Assembly: GCA_024636405.1 (NCBI GenBank)
Contig: JAGXHC010000049.1
Coordinates: forward strand, 1-18,481
DNA: 18,481 nt
Reading direction: 5' to 3'
Origin: Sulfitobacter sp.
Lineage (GTDB): Bacteria; Pseudomonadota; Alphaproteobacteria; Rhodobacterales; Rhodobacteraceae
Position numbers and translations under genes: made by a program. The notes under the pieces were generated by a model. That model was not told the DNA's origin. It worked only from the letters and a program-made list of their open reading frames with translations, and made no database searches. Numbering within the stretch: the stretch's first letter is position 1; each line of letters begins with the position of its first letter. Below are positions 11,722 through 18,461 of this stretch, in pieces.

Positions 11722-12744
11722 GAAGGTGTCGATCCGGTCGCGGCTTATCGACCAGTCGCACACCATTCGCGCGCCCAACATCTCATCGGGGTCCGCCCCG
11801 TCAAGCGGGCCATCGTTCAGATAATATTTTGCCCCACCCGCGTGCAGCCGTTGATGTGCGGCGCGTGGCAGGCGGGCATAAATCATGTTGGCTTGCGGTT
11901 CAAAGTCCAGCACCGCGCCCCGCGCGCGAAGGCCTGCGGCAAGGTAGGCCGCATTTGCATTGGCTTCCCGCGCCGAGGTGATCCACAGATCGTCCTGAAG
12001 ATAACCCGCCATTTGCGCCGACAAAAAACGGTGCTTGGAGAAAAGATGTGCGCCGCGCTTGCGCCGCAACTCGAACTCCCAGGCCTTCGAAGGGTCAAAG
12101 AGCACCACCGCCTCAACGCCCATGCAGCCATTTTTGGTGCCGCCAAAGCTGACTACATCCACCCCGGATTTCCACGTCATCTCTGCCGCAGAACAATCCA
12201 GCGCCACCATCGCATTGGCAAATCTCGCACCGTCCAGATGAACAGGCAGATTGCGGGCGCGCGCCACTTTGGTCAGGGCGCGGATCTCATCCAGTGAATG
12301 AACGGTGCCACGTTCCGTTACCTGGGTGATGGATACTGGCCCGGCCTGGGCGCTGTGCACGTCGGTCGCCGAATGCGCGGCGATGGCGCGTGCCAATGCC
12401 TCCGGCGTCATCTTGTCCCCGGTGTCAATGGTCGTCAGCTTGGCAGCGCCGGCGTAGAATTCGGGGGCGTTACATTCATCTTGGTTGATATGAGATATCT
12501 CAGTGCAAAACACCGTCTGCCAAGGCTGGCAATAACACGCCAGCGCCAGCGCATTCGCCGCTGTACCCGTTGCAACCAGATATACGGCCGCTTCGGATGC
12601 CTCAAACACCTCGCGAATGGCACTGCGCACTTCGTCCATGATCGGGTCTTTGCCGTAAGGCATGGCGTATTCGGTGTTGGCGGCAATCACCCGGTCCATG
12701 ATCTGTGGATGCACCGGCCCGGCATTGTCGGAAGCAAAAAACAT
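11704..12744 (-). CDS. ltaE: Low-specificity L-threonine aldolase
   Basis: This is a fold-type I PLP enzyme that cleaves L-threonine or L-allo-threonine to glycine and acetaldehyde. The 346-residue product has the PLP-binding lysine K204 in SFGGTKNG, D171 in HLDGAR (contacting the pyridine nitrogen), H85 in EISHINQDE (ring stacking) and the N-terminal FFASDNAGPVHP. The ATG at 12744 overlaps the upstream ycgN stop as TGATG, and GAGGAA lies at 12753-12758 as ribosome-binding site; a longer in-frame start at 12777 is not supported. It is the last gene of the maoC-ribF-ycgN-ltaE cluster and overlaps the convergent hydrolase gene by 18 bases at its 3' end. Confidence 0.93.
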   Translation of the reverse strand: MFFASDNAGPVHPQIMDRVIAANTEYAMPYGKDPIMDEVRSAIREVFEASEAAVYLVATGTAANALALACYCQPWQTVFCTEISHINQDECNAPEFYAGAAKLTTIDTGDKMTPEALARAIAAHSATDVHSAQAGPVSITQVTERGTVHSLDEIRALTKVARARNLPVHLDGARFANAMVALDCSAAEMTWKSGVDVVSFGGTKNGCMGVEAVVLFDPSKAWEFELRRKRGAHLFSKHRFLSAQMAGYLQDDLWITSAREANANAAYLAAGLRARGAVLDFEPQANMIYARLPRAAHQRLHAGGAKYYLNDGPLDGADPDEMLGARMVCDWSISRDRIDTFLGLIK

Positions 12745-13214
12745 CAGCTCGGTTCCTCTATGATGTGGTCTTCCCATTCTTCGAACGGGGTGTCGAATTC
12801 CGATACTGTCGCATGGCGCACGCTGATCCCCGCGTCATGGACTGACTGTGCTGTGCCGGTGATCAACGGATGCCAATCGGGCAACTTCTTGCCCTGCCAT
12901 AACAGGCGATAGGCGCAGGTTTGAGGCATCCAATACGCGTGGGTATCCAAATTGTCCGGACGCAGTACGATACAATCCGGTACGAACTGATGGCGGTTTT
13001 CATAGTGCGCGCAGCGGCAGGTGGCATCATCCAGCAGCCGACAGGCGACGTTGGTCAGGGCAACATCGCCGGTGTCTTCGTCTTCCAGCTTGTTCAGGCA
13101 ACATTTGCCGCAGCCATCACAAAGTGCCTCCCATTCCTGCGGTGACATCTTGGACAGGGATTTGCGTTCCCAAAATCGGGGTGAAAGCCCGTCGCGTGCG
13201 ATTGGATCGGTCAT
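12744..13214 (-). CDS. YcgN-family (UPF0260) cysteine cluster protein
   Basis: This 156-residue protein belongs to the YcgN/UPF0260 family of putative zinc- or iron-chelating proteins; the function is unknown. Conserved cysteines lie in LCDGCGKCCLNKL (about 31-43), ACRLLDDATCRCAHYENR, VPDC, and MPQTCAYR. The WHPLITG segment is also typical of the family. The start ATG overlaps the ribF stop as ATGA (13211-13214), so the two are translationally coupled, and the stop overlaps the ltaE start by one base. Upstream in-frame codons lie inside ribF and have no family similarity. The tight link to ribF suggests shared expression, not necessarily shared function. Confidence 0.92.
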   Translation of the reverse strand: MTDPIARDGLSPRFWERKSLSKMSPQEWEALCDGCGKCCLNKLEDEDTGDVALTNVACRLLDDATCRCAHYENRHQFVPDCIVLRPDNLDTHAYWMPQTCAYRLLWQGKKLPDWHPLITGTAQSVHDAGISVRHATVSEFDTPFEEWEDHIIEEPS

Positions 13215-14143
13215 AACACCCCCAGTATGGCACGGGCATGGTGGCAATCGGCATCCATCTGGGCGATCAACGCCTCAAGCGTGTCGAAAGTTTCTTCGCC
13301 ACGCAGATACTCCACCAAGGCGACAGAGATCGGAGTGCCGTAAAGGTCGCCCTCAAAGTCAAATATGAAAGTTTCCAGATTAGCCGTATTTTCGCCGAAC
13401 ATCGGTCGCACGCCGAGACTGGCCGCGCCGTGATAGCTGCCTTTGTGCGGCCCTTCGAGCACGTCGATCAGCACGGCGTAGACGCCAAAGGCCGGTGGGT
13501 GCAAACCTTTGATGGACATGTTTGCCGTGGGGTATCCCAAGTCGCGGCCCCGTTTTTCCCCGTGAAGAACCGGCCCTTCAATCCTGTGCCAATGCCCCAG
13601 CATCCCAGCGGCCTCGCGGGGTTTGCCCGCGCTCAGCGCCGCGCGAATGGCGGTGGATGAAACGGTCTGCGCGTCATGCGCCATCAGCGGCGCAACGGTC
13701 ACGTCAAACCCATATTGCGCGCCCAACCGGACAAGGTCCTGCGCATTACCTGCGCGACCCTTGCCAAAACAGAAATCCGCACCCACGACCACATGCCGCA
13801 AGCCCAGTCCTTCGTGAAGGACGTCGCGCGCAAAGCTCTGCGGTGTGAGGGCGGCAAGATCGGCGTCGAATTGCAATTCATACAGGCGTGTGACGCCGAG
13901 CTTTTCCAACCGGTGCGCCCTCGCGTCGCTGCCCATCAATCGAAAGGGCGGCGATTCAGGGGCAAAAAACTCTCGCGGATGCGGTTCAAACGTGACGACG
14001 CCAAGCGGTGCATCCGGGGCGGCTGCGCGCGCAAGGTCAATCACTGACAGATGTCCCAGATGGACGCCGTCAAAGTTGCCGATGGCCGCAGTTGCGCCGC
14101 GATCTTCGGCTTTCGTGTTTTGGAAGTTCTGGATGATCCGCAT
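13211..14143 (-). CDS. ribF: Bifunctional riboflavin kinase / FAD synthetase
   Basis: RibF phosphorylates riboflavin to FMN and adenylates FMN to FAD. The 310-residue product has the usual length and both domains. The N-terminal FAD synthetase (nucleotidyltransferase) domain shows IGNFDGVHLGH (21-31), the HxGH-type signature, and VSSTAIR (161-167). The C-terminal riboflavin kinase domain shows HGEKRGRDLGYPTANM (194-209) and later NLETFIFDFEGDLYG. The ATG at 14143 has a modest AAGAG ribosome-binding site; a longer frame up to 14203 adds residues without family match. It is followed without a gap by ycgN (ATGA overlap) and lies 84 bases after maoC, probably in the same transcript. Confidence 0.96.
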   Translation of the reverse strand: MRIIQNFQNTKAEDRGATAAIGNFDGVHLGHLSVIDLARAAAPDAPLGVVTFEPHPREFFAPESPPFRLMGSDARAHRLEKLGVTRLYELQFDADLAALTPQSFARDVLHEGLGLRHVVVGADFCFGKGRAGNAQDLVRLGAQYGFDVTVAPLMAHDAQTVSSTAIRAALSAGKPREAAGMLGHWHRIEGPVLHGEKRGRDLGYPTANMSIKGLHPPAFGVYAVLIDVLEGPHKGSYHGAASLGVRPMFGENTANLETFIFDFEGDLYGTPISVALVEYLRGEETFDTLEALIAQMDADCHHARAILGVL

Positions 14144-14227
14144 GGCTCTTGCTAGCGGTGCCACAAGGCAAGGGCAAGCCGATCTGCCCCCAGTTTTTGG
14201 CAAATGGGAGGCAGGACTGTGTGACGC

Positions 14228-14671
14228 TCAGTCGAACTTGCGTGACGGTGCCAAAACGGTCGCTTCACCGACCAACACCTTCTTGCCATCGACCGCGCAG
14301 TGGCAATCCATCTTTACGCGGCGTTTGGAAAAGTCGATCTCGGTGACCTTCACTTCGGCGTAAACCATGTCACCGGGACGCACGGGTGCCAGAAATTTAA
14401 GTGACTGGCCCAGATAAACGGTGCCATGACCCGGCAATTGTTCCCCGATCACAGCCGAAATCAGCCCCGCAGTCAGCATACCGTGGGCGATGCGACCCTC
14501 AAAAATCGTGTCGCGGGCATAGTCATCATCCAGATGCACCGGGTTTCGATCTGTTGAAATCTGGGCAAACATCTCGATGTCTTCATCGGTTACGACCTTG
14601 CGCAGATGGCGCGCCATACCGATTTCGATGTCTTCGATACAGATTGTTCCACGCGGCAGATTGTCCAACAT
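14228..14671 (-). CDS. MaoC-family hot-dog dehydratase ((R)-specific enoyl-CoA hydratase-like)
   Basis: This 147-residue single hot-dog domain resembles the PhaJ-type (R)-specific enoyl-CoA hydratases, which hydrate trans-2-enoyl-CoA to (R)-3-hydroxyacyl-CoA. The hydratase motif is visible as FAQISTDRNPVHLDDDYA, with the catalytic pair D41 and H46, followed by GRIAHGMLTAGLISAVIG and LKFLAPVRPGDMV. A role in supplying monomers for polyhydroxyalkanoate or in acyl-CoA metabolism is an inference from the family. The start ATG at 14671 fits the family length; GAGGAA lies about six bases upstream. It is the first gene of the cluster with ribF, ycgN and ltaE; these functions have no obvious common pathway. 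Confidence 0.93.
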   Translation of the reverse strand: MLDNLPRGTICIEDIEIGMARHLRKVVTDEDIEMFAQISTDRNPVHLDDDYARDTIFEGRIAHGMLTAGLISAVIGEQLPGHGTVYLGQSLKFLAPVRPGDMVYAEVKVTEIDFSKRRVKMDCHCAVDGKKVLVGEATVLAPSRKFD

Positions 14672-14688
14672 TTCGATTCCTCAGGTAA

Positions 14689-14732
14689 CAAAGTAACGTC
14701 AGTGGCTGTGTATGAGAAACTTTATTACTTTG
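14689..14732. repeat. Inverted repeat in the maoC upstream region
   Basis: CAAAGTAA (14689-14696) is the exact reverse complement of TTACTTTG (14725-14732), with 28 bases between the arms. It lies between maoC and the HAD gene, 18-61 bases upstream of the maoC start. One arm overlaps the candidate -10 element, so a bipartite operator is possible. Confidence 0.45.
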
Positions 14733-14749
14733 CAGGCGCAGAAAATCAA
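14722..14749 (-). promoter_or_regulatory. Candidate promoter of the maoC-ribF-ycgN-ltaE cluster
   Basis: Read on the minus strand, TTGATT (14749-14744) and TAATAA (14727-14722) are separated by 16 bases, about 50 bases upstream of the maoC start. Both hexamers are imperfect. The -10 overlaps one arm of the inverted repeat at 14689-14732. Confidence 0.35.
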
Positions 14750-14761
14750 CCCATAATCGCG

Positions 14762-15637
14762 TTAGCGCAGGAAACCGATCGTATATGTGGGCGAGGAACT
14801 TTCGGCTTTGAGATGGTTCCTTAAGGCGACCTCATCAGGCTGACGGACAGTCTTTGTGTCAGCCGCCGCCAGTCCGCCAGAGATGAAAAGGGAATCGATA
14901 CCTTCATCCATCGCGCCCTTAATGTCTGTCAGGATGCCGTCGCCAATACATAAAATGCGGCTGTCCGGCACCTCCACGTCCAGAGCCGTCAACCGGCGTC
15001 GCGCCAGATCATAGATGGGCGCATGGGGTTTCCCGAAATAGAGACTTTCACCCCCCATTTTGGCGTAAAGCGCGGCCAGCGCGCCGGCACACCATTCGCG
15101 GACCTCGCCCCGGTCCACAACGATATCGGGGTTGGCACAGAGAAATTTCAGGTTCCGTGCGATGGCCTGTTCAAATTCTGGTCGGAGGGATTCGGGGTCC
15201 GCCATGGGATCGACGGGGCCAGTACAGACGATTCCCTGCGCCTGTGACAGCGGCACTTGTTCAATGGGGGCGGGATTTTCCAGCAGTTTGAGCGGTTCGA
15301 AAAACCGGTGATCCTGGGGCTGACCGATAAACCAGACTTTTTCGCCGACGACACCGCGGAACATTGCTGCGCGCGCAGAATCGCCCGACGTTGCTATGCT
15401 GTCCCATGCGTCGTCCGGCACGCCGAAATGCGCCAACTGGCGGGTCACTCCGGCACGCGGACGAGGCGAATTGGTAACCAACACGACCTTGCCCCGACCC
15501 TCGGCGCGGTAACGTTGCAGCGCTGCAACCGCATCGGGCAGCGCTGTCACTCCATTATGCACACAGCCCCACAGATCCACAAAAAGCGCATCATAGTCGG
15601 CGGAGACCTCTGCGAGGGTATCAACGATTCGGGTCAT
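14762..15637 (-). CDS. HAD-superfamily protein of the TIGR01459 (NagD-like) type
   Basis: This 291-residue protein fits the HAD class IIA group of NagD-like proteins. Motif I reads FVDLWGCVHNG with the nucleophile D21; motif II is VLVTNS (T55); the motif III lysine is K203 in YFGKPHAPIYDLA; motif IV is CIGDGILTDIKGA with D233 and D238. The second aspartate of the usual DxD motif is replaced by W23, a pattern I associate with this subfamily. The substrate is unknown. The ATG at 15637 is preceded by GGAG about eight bases upstream; a longer frame up to 15712 adds residues without family match. It lies 90 bases upstream of maoC on the same strand. Confidence 0.92.
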   Translation of the reverse strand: MTRIVDTLAEVSADYDALFVDLWGCVHNGVTALPDAVAALQRYRAEGRGKVVLVTNSPRPRAGVTRQLAHFGVPDDAWDSIATSGDSARAAMFRGVVGEKVWFIGQPQDHRFFEPLKLLENPAPIEQVPLSQAQGIVCTGPVDPMADPESLRPEFEQAIARNLKFLCANPDIVVDRGEVREWCAGALAALYAKMGGESLYFGKPHAPIYDLARRRLTALDVEVPDSRILCIGDGILTDIKGAMDEGIDSLFISGGLAAADTKTVRQPDEVALRNHLKAESSSPTYTIGFLR

Positions 15638-15661
15638 GATGACACTCCGTTTGGGTTGCTT

Positions 15662-15680
15662 CGGGTTACGCGAAAACCCG
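15662..15680. repeat. Short hairpin in the HAD gene leader
   Basis: CGGGTT (15662-15667) and AACCCG (15675-15680) can pair across a 7-base loop, 25-43 bases upstream of the HAD start codon. No U-run follows on either strand. It could be a small operator or chance. Confidence 0.25.
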
Positions 15681-15724
15681 TGCGGATGAGACCGCATAAG
15701 ACTGAGTGCCAAAGTACAGCCGGT

Positions 15725-15758
15725 GGAAAAATTGCCTACAGCGTTGCGAAGGCAATTT
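15725..15758 (-). terminator. Probable intrinsic terminator of ppaC
   Basis: On the minus strand AAATTGCC (15758-15751) pairs perfectly with GGCAATTT (15736-15729) across a 14-base loop, and the second arm runs on as part of a five-T tract (15731-15727). It starts 42 bases after the ppaC stop. The stem is AT-rich at its base, so strength is moderate. Confidence 0.55.
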
Positions 15759-15800
15759 GGTGCAGCAAAGTCACGACTGGGCTTAAAGCGTGGCCGTCGA

Positions 15801-16721
15801 CTACATCTTCAGGTTGGGAATGATCTGTTTTTTGCGGCTCATCACGCCAGGCAAAACCACCGTGTCGCCTGTGACCGTTGCGCCAAAACTTTGCTCGGCA
15901 ATGTGTTTGACCATATCGTTAGGCACCAGCAACGTGGCCTCTTCGTTCAGGATGTCCACAATGAAAAGCAGCACCTGAGCAGCGCCGTCTTGTGCCGCGA
16001 CACCCGGCATTGCCGCCATCAGCGCATCTTTTCGCGCCAGCAGGGGCGCGGGCGATGTGGTTTCAAGGACCGATACCCGCAGACCGGTGCCGTCAAGGTC
16101 GAATTCCTTGCTGTCCATGCGCAGCAACTCCGGCTCGGAAAAGGCAGATACGTCGGATTTGGCCGCGAACATTTCCGCGGCAAAGGTTGGAATATCCACG
16201 CCTAGATCGGAGGCCAACTCTTCGGCGACAGCGCGGTCTTCGTGGGTTGTGGTCGGGCTGCGAAACTCCAGCGTGTCGGACAGAATGCAAGAAAGCGCGG
16301 CACCCTTGACCCCGCGCGGCGCCTTTGCCCAGCTTTCGCCGATCATCTTGTACATGATCGTCGCGGTACAGGCGAGCGGCTGGATATTGATCTCGATCGG
16401 GCCACGGGTTTCCAGTCCGGCGACCAGCCGATGATGGTCTATGATCCCGGTAATGTCTGCATTTTTGATATTGGCCGGCAGTTCACTGGGGTTATTCGTG
16501 TCGACGATAACAACTTTGGTATCATCAGCCAGATCAGCCATTATTTCCGGTTTGTCGAGCTTCCAATAGTCCAGAACGAACAGCGCTTCGGTATTTGGCT
16601 CACCTTGCAGCATGGCTTTGGCCGGGGTGTTCTTGATCTTATCAAGATACCACGCCCAGATGATCGGGCTGCCGGTGCTGTCTGTGTCGGGGTTCGTGTG
16701 GCCAAAAACAAGCGTCGTCAT
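15801..16721 (-). CDS. ppaC: Manganese-dependent inorganic pyrophosphatase (family II)
   Basis: This enzyme hydrolyses pyrophosphate to phosphate in the cytoplasm and pulls biosynthetic reactions forward. The 306-residue product belongs to the DHH family II, unrelated to the common Ppa. Metal-ligand positions are visible and align with the Bacillus enzyme numbering: H8, D12 and D14 in FGHTNPDTDS, D74 in VDTNNP, DHH at 95-97, and D149 in LSDTLEF. The substrate-binding SRKKQ lies near the C-terminus (MSRKKQIIPNL). The family is usually 305-310 residues. The ATG at 16721 begins MTTLVFGHTNPDTDS; an upstream in-frame start at 16745 adds eight residues with no match. A good promoter lies upstream and a probable terminator downstream, so it is likely transcribed on its own. 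Confidence 0.97.
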   Translation of the reverse strand: MTTLVFGHTNPDTDSTGSPIIWAWYLDKIKNTPAKAMLQGEPNTEALFVLDYWKLDKPEIMADLADDTKVVIVDTNNPSELPANIKNADITGIIDHHRLVAGLETRGPIEINIQPLACTATIMYKMIGESWAKAPRGVKGAALSCILSDTLEFRSPTTTHEDRAVAEELASDLGVDIPTFAAEMFAAKSDVSAFSEPELLRMDSKEFDLDGTGLRVSVLETTSPAPLLARKDALMAAMPGVAAQDGAAQVLLFIVDILNEEATLLVPNDMVKHIAEQSFGATVTGDTVVLPGVMSRKKQIIPNLKM

Positions 16722-16762
16722 GATGGGGAATCCTATTATCAGCAATACAGGTGTTTGCGCGC

Positions 16763-16791
16763 TTTATAGGCGGCGCATGGTGGCTTGTCAC
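16763..16791 (-). promoter_or_regulatory. ppaC: Candidate sigma70 promoter of ppaC
   Basis: On the minus strand GTGACA (16791-16786) and TATAAA (16768-16763) each match consensus at five of six positions, with the optimal 17-base spacer. Transcription would start near 16756, giving a leader of about 35 bases. A GGTGG/CCACC inverted repeat (16779-16783 and 16791-16795) brackets the -35 hexamer. Confidence 0.55.
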
Positions 16792-16811
16792 CACCTTGCT
16801 GCAGTGCGGCG

Positions 16812-17165
16812 TCAGAGATCCAGTTCTGCACGCATCTTACGGGTCAGCTTTGCGACGACCATGACGTAGGAGGCGTTGATGTGATCCTGTAGAGCCTCGT
16901 CGCTCAGGCCGGGATGCGCGTAATGTTGCAGCCATTTCAGGCCGCGCGATGCCAGATATGGGGCAGGGCGAACGCCCGGATAATCTGACAGGATCTCGAA
17001 CGCCATTTCGCTCGCCTTGAAGGTGACGGCGGCCATACCATCCTGGTCGCGCGCCAAGGCAAAAACCTTGTTACCGACTTTCCAGACATCTGCATCGCCC
17101 CATTGCACCACGTGATGCGTGGCGGGCAGGCCGCGGCAGAAAATGTTGAAGTCGTCCAATGTCAT
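16812..17165 (-). CDS. MmcQ/YjbR-family protein
   Basis: This 117-residue protein matches the small MmcQ/YjbR family, which has a CyaY-like (frataxin-like) alpha/beta fold and is often described as double-wing DNA-binding. The recognisable pattern is an N-terminal FCRGLPATHHVVQWGDADVWKVGNKVFAL, then VTFKASEMAFEIL, PAPYLASRGLKWLQHY and an end rich in helix (SDEALQDHINASYVMVVAKL). DNA binding is only a family inference. The ATG has no clear ribosome-binding site. It is divergent from the DUF2161 gene with only 34 bases between the start codons, so at least one promoter must lie inside the other gene. Confidence 0.9.
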   Translation of the reverse strand: MTLDDFNIFCRGLPATHHVVQWGDADVWKVGNKVFALARDQDGMAAVTFKASEMAFEILSDYPGVRPAPYLASRGLKWLQHYAHPGLSDEALQDHINASYVMVVAKLTRKMRAELDL

Positions 17166-17199
17166 GGCGTCAGGTTAATGGCTTGGAGGCGCATTGAAA

Positions 17200-17898
17200 A
17201 TGGGGCAAACTGCGACGATGAGCACCGTGCGCGAAACCGATCTGTATCCGTCCATAAAGGCATTTCTGGAAGATCAGGGATACGTCGTGAAGTCGGAGGT
17301 CGGCGCGGCGGATGTCGTGGCAGTGCGCGGGGCGGAGTCCCCCGTGGTGGTAGAGCTGAAGCTGGGTTTTACCCTATCGCTTTTTCATCAGTGTCTTGCC
17401 CGGCTCTCGGTCAGCGATGACGTCTACCTTGCGGTTGCGCGCCAACCCGGTAAGCGGTTTGGCAAGGCGCTCAGGGACAACATTGCACTTGCCCGGCGGC
17501 TGGGTCTGGGGCTGATCACGGTGCGGATTTCGGATGCCTTGGTCGAGGTGCATTGCGATCCGGGGCCATATGCGCCGCGAAAATCACCCAAACGGCAGGC
17601 GGCGCTGTTGCGCGAATTTGCCCGGCGGCAGGGTGATCCGAACGATGGTGGGCAAACCCGCGCCGGGCTGATCACAGCCTACCGGCAGGATGCGCTTAAA
17701 ATTGCACTATTCCTGTTTGAGGTGGGCGCGAGCAAAGGCGCGGATGTGGCGCGCGAAACCGGCGTAAAACACGCAACAAGGATGATGCGTGACGATCACT
17801 ACGGTTGGTTCGAAAAGGTCGAAAAGGGCGTATACGGACTGACCCCGACAGGGGCTGATGCCGTAGCCACGGCGGCGCGGGTTCTGGGCACAGCATGA
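17200..17898 (+). CDS. DUF2161 protein with PD-(D/E)XK nuclease-like core and C-terminal winged-helix-like region
   Basis: The protein (232 residues from this start) matches the DUF2161 family, often labelled phosphodiesterase. The N-terminal half shows the order expected of a PD-(D/E)XK nuclease core: E12 in a first helix (RETDLYPSIKAFL), D38 in GAADVVAVRG, E52-x-K54 in PVVVELKLGF, and Q64 in the following helix. A basic linker (RKSPKRQAALLREFARR, about 127-143) leads to a C-terminal segment (about 165-225) that reads like a winged helix: ALKIALFLFEVG, GADVARETG, ATRMMRDDHYGWFEKVEKGVYGLTPTG. ATG 17200 has GGAGG at 17185-17189, ten bases upstream; ATG 17218 (MSTVRETDL) and TTG 17194 are alternatives. 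It is divergent from the YjbR-like gene. Family placement is firm; nuclease activity is inferred. Confidence 0.88.
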   Translation: MGQTATMSTVRETDLYPSIKAFLEDQGYVVKSEVGAADVVAVRGAESPVVVELKLGFTLSLFHQCLARLSVSDDVYLAVARQPGKRFGKALRDNIALARRLGLGLITVRISDALVEVHCDPGPYAPRKSPKRQAALLREFARRQGDPNDGGQTRAGLITAYRQDALKIALFLFEVGASKGADVARETGVKHATRMMRDDHYGWFEKVEKGVYGLTPTGADAVATAARVLGTA

Positions 17899-18042
17899 CA
17901 TAGCGGGGCACTAAGGCTCGCCTGCGTCAGCCACCCGATCCATTGATGGCACAAATTAGTAGGGCAAGCCGGGACCGGCAGCCCGTTAGGTCGTCTGGGC
18001 TGTGTTTGCGCAAAATCTGGCCACATTTTTCCCATCCATCCG
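17899..18042. other. Gap upstream of the groES promoter without a recognisable gene
   Basis: No coding region or RNA gene is convincing here. A six-base hairpin, CAGCCC (17979-17984) with GGGCTG (17997-18002), is followed by TGTTTG; it might end the DUF2161 transcript but is weak and about 80 bases past its stop. Confidence 0.3.
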
Positions 18043-18072
18043 CTTGACAGCTATCACGATGGTGCCTAGCTA
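18043..18072 (+). promoter_or_regulatory. groES: Candidate promoter of groES(L)
   Basis: A perfect -35 TTGACA at 18044-18049 (within CTTGACA) is followed after 17 bases by TAGCTA at 18067-18072, a poor match to TATAAT. The CTTGA-type -35 would also suit the heat-shock sigma factor. The start would fall near 18079, at the left edge of the CIRCE element, the usual arrangement for HrcA control. Confidence 0.6.
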
Positions 18073-18079
18073 TGCGTCG

Positions 18080-18106
18080 TTATCACTCGGGCATCCTGAG
18101 TGCTAA
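18080..18106 (+). promoter_or_regulatory. CIRCE operator (HrcA binding site)
   Basis: TTATCACTC (18080-18088), a nine-base spacer and GAGTGCTAA (18098-18106) match the CIRCE consensus TTAGCACTC-N9-GAGTGCTAA with one mismatch (T for G in the left arm). It lies just downstream of the promoter and upstream of groES, where the HrcA repressor blocks chaperonin transcription at normal temperature. Confidence 0.93.
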
Positions 18107-18112
18107 CGGCTA

Positions 18113-18134
18113 CACCTCTCGACCGGAGAGGGTG
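18113..18134 (+). other. Stem-loop in the groES 5' leader
   Basis: CCTCTC (18115-18120) pairs with GAGAGG (18126-18131) over a five-base loop; two more pairs are possible past a bulge (CA with TG). It lies between CIRCE and the ribosome-binding site and does not cover that site, so a thermometer role is unlikely; mRNA stabilisation is possible. Confidence 0.4.
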
Positions 18135-18173
18135 GCTTGGAAGAGTAACTTTGAGCCTTAAGGAGCTGCAAAG

Positions 18174-18461
18174 ATGGCATTGAAACCGCTTCATGACCGC
18201 GTGCTGGTACGCCGCACGGAGAGCGAAGAAAAGACCAAGGGTGGTCTTATCATCCCCGATTCCGCCAAAGAAAAGCCCTCTGAGGGTGAAGTCGTTGCTT
18301 GTGGCGAAGGCGCGCGCAAGGACAGTGGCGAACTGATCGAGATGGCCGTCAAGGCTGGCGACAAGATCCTGTTCGGCAAGTGGTCCGGCACCGAGGTCAC
18401 ACTCGATGGTGAAGAACTGCTGATGATGAAAGAAAGCGACATCATGGGGATCATCGAGTAA
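18174..18461 (+). CDS. groES: Co-chaperonin GroES (Cpn10)
   Basis: GroES forms the heptameric lid of the GroEL folding chamber. The complete 95-residue product starts [14 protein letters not shown], carries the mobile loop that docks on GroEL ([19 protein letters not shown], about 17-35), the [16 protein letters not shown] roof region, and ends with [14 protein letters not shown]. The start is set by AAGGAG at 18160-18165, eight bases upstream. The promoter and CIRCE element upstream indicate heat-shock regulation through HrcA. Only 20 bases follow its stop in this window; groEL is expected next but is not visible. Confidence 0.98.
   Translation: MALKPLHDRVLVRRTESEEKTKGGLIIPDSAKEKPSEGEVVACGEGARKDSGELIEMAVKAGDKILFGKWSGTEVTLDGEELLMMKESDIMGIIE

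Noticed and set aside
16779..16795. GGTGG/CCACC hairpin as a terminator between the YjbR-like gene and ppaC
   Set aside because: No T-run on the minus strand, and it overlaps the -35 of the ppaC promoter; treated as part of the promoter region.
17979..18008. Hairpin CAGCCC/GGGCTG followed by TGTTTG as a terminator for the DUF2161 gene
   Set aside because: Short stem, 12-base loop, poor T-run and 80 bases from the stop codon; not strong enough to call.
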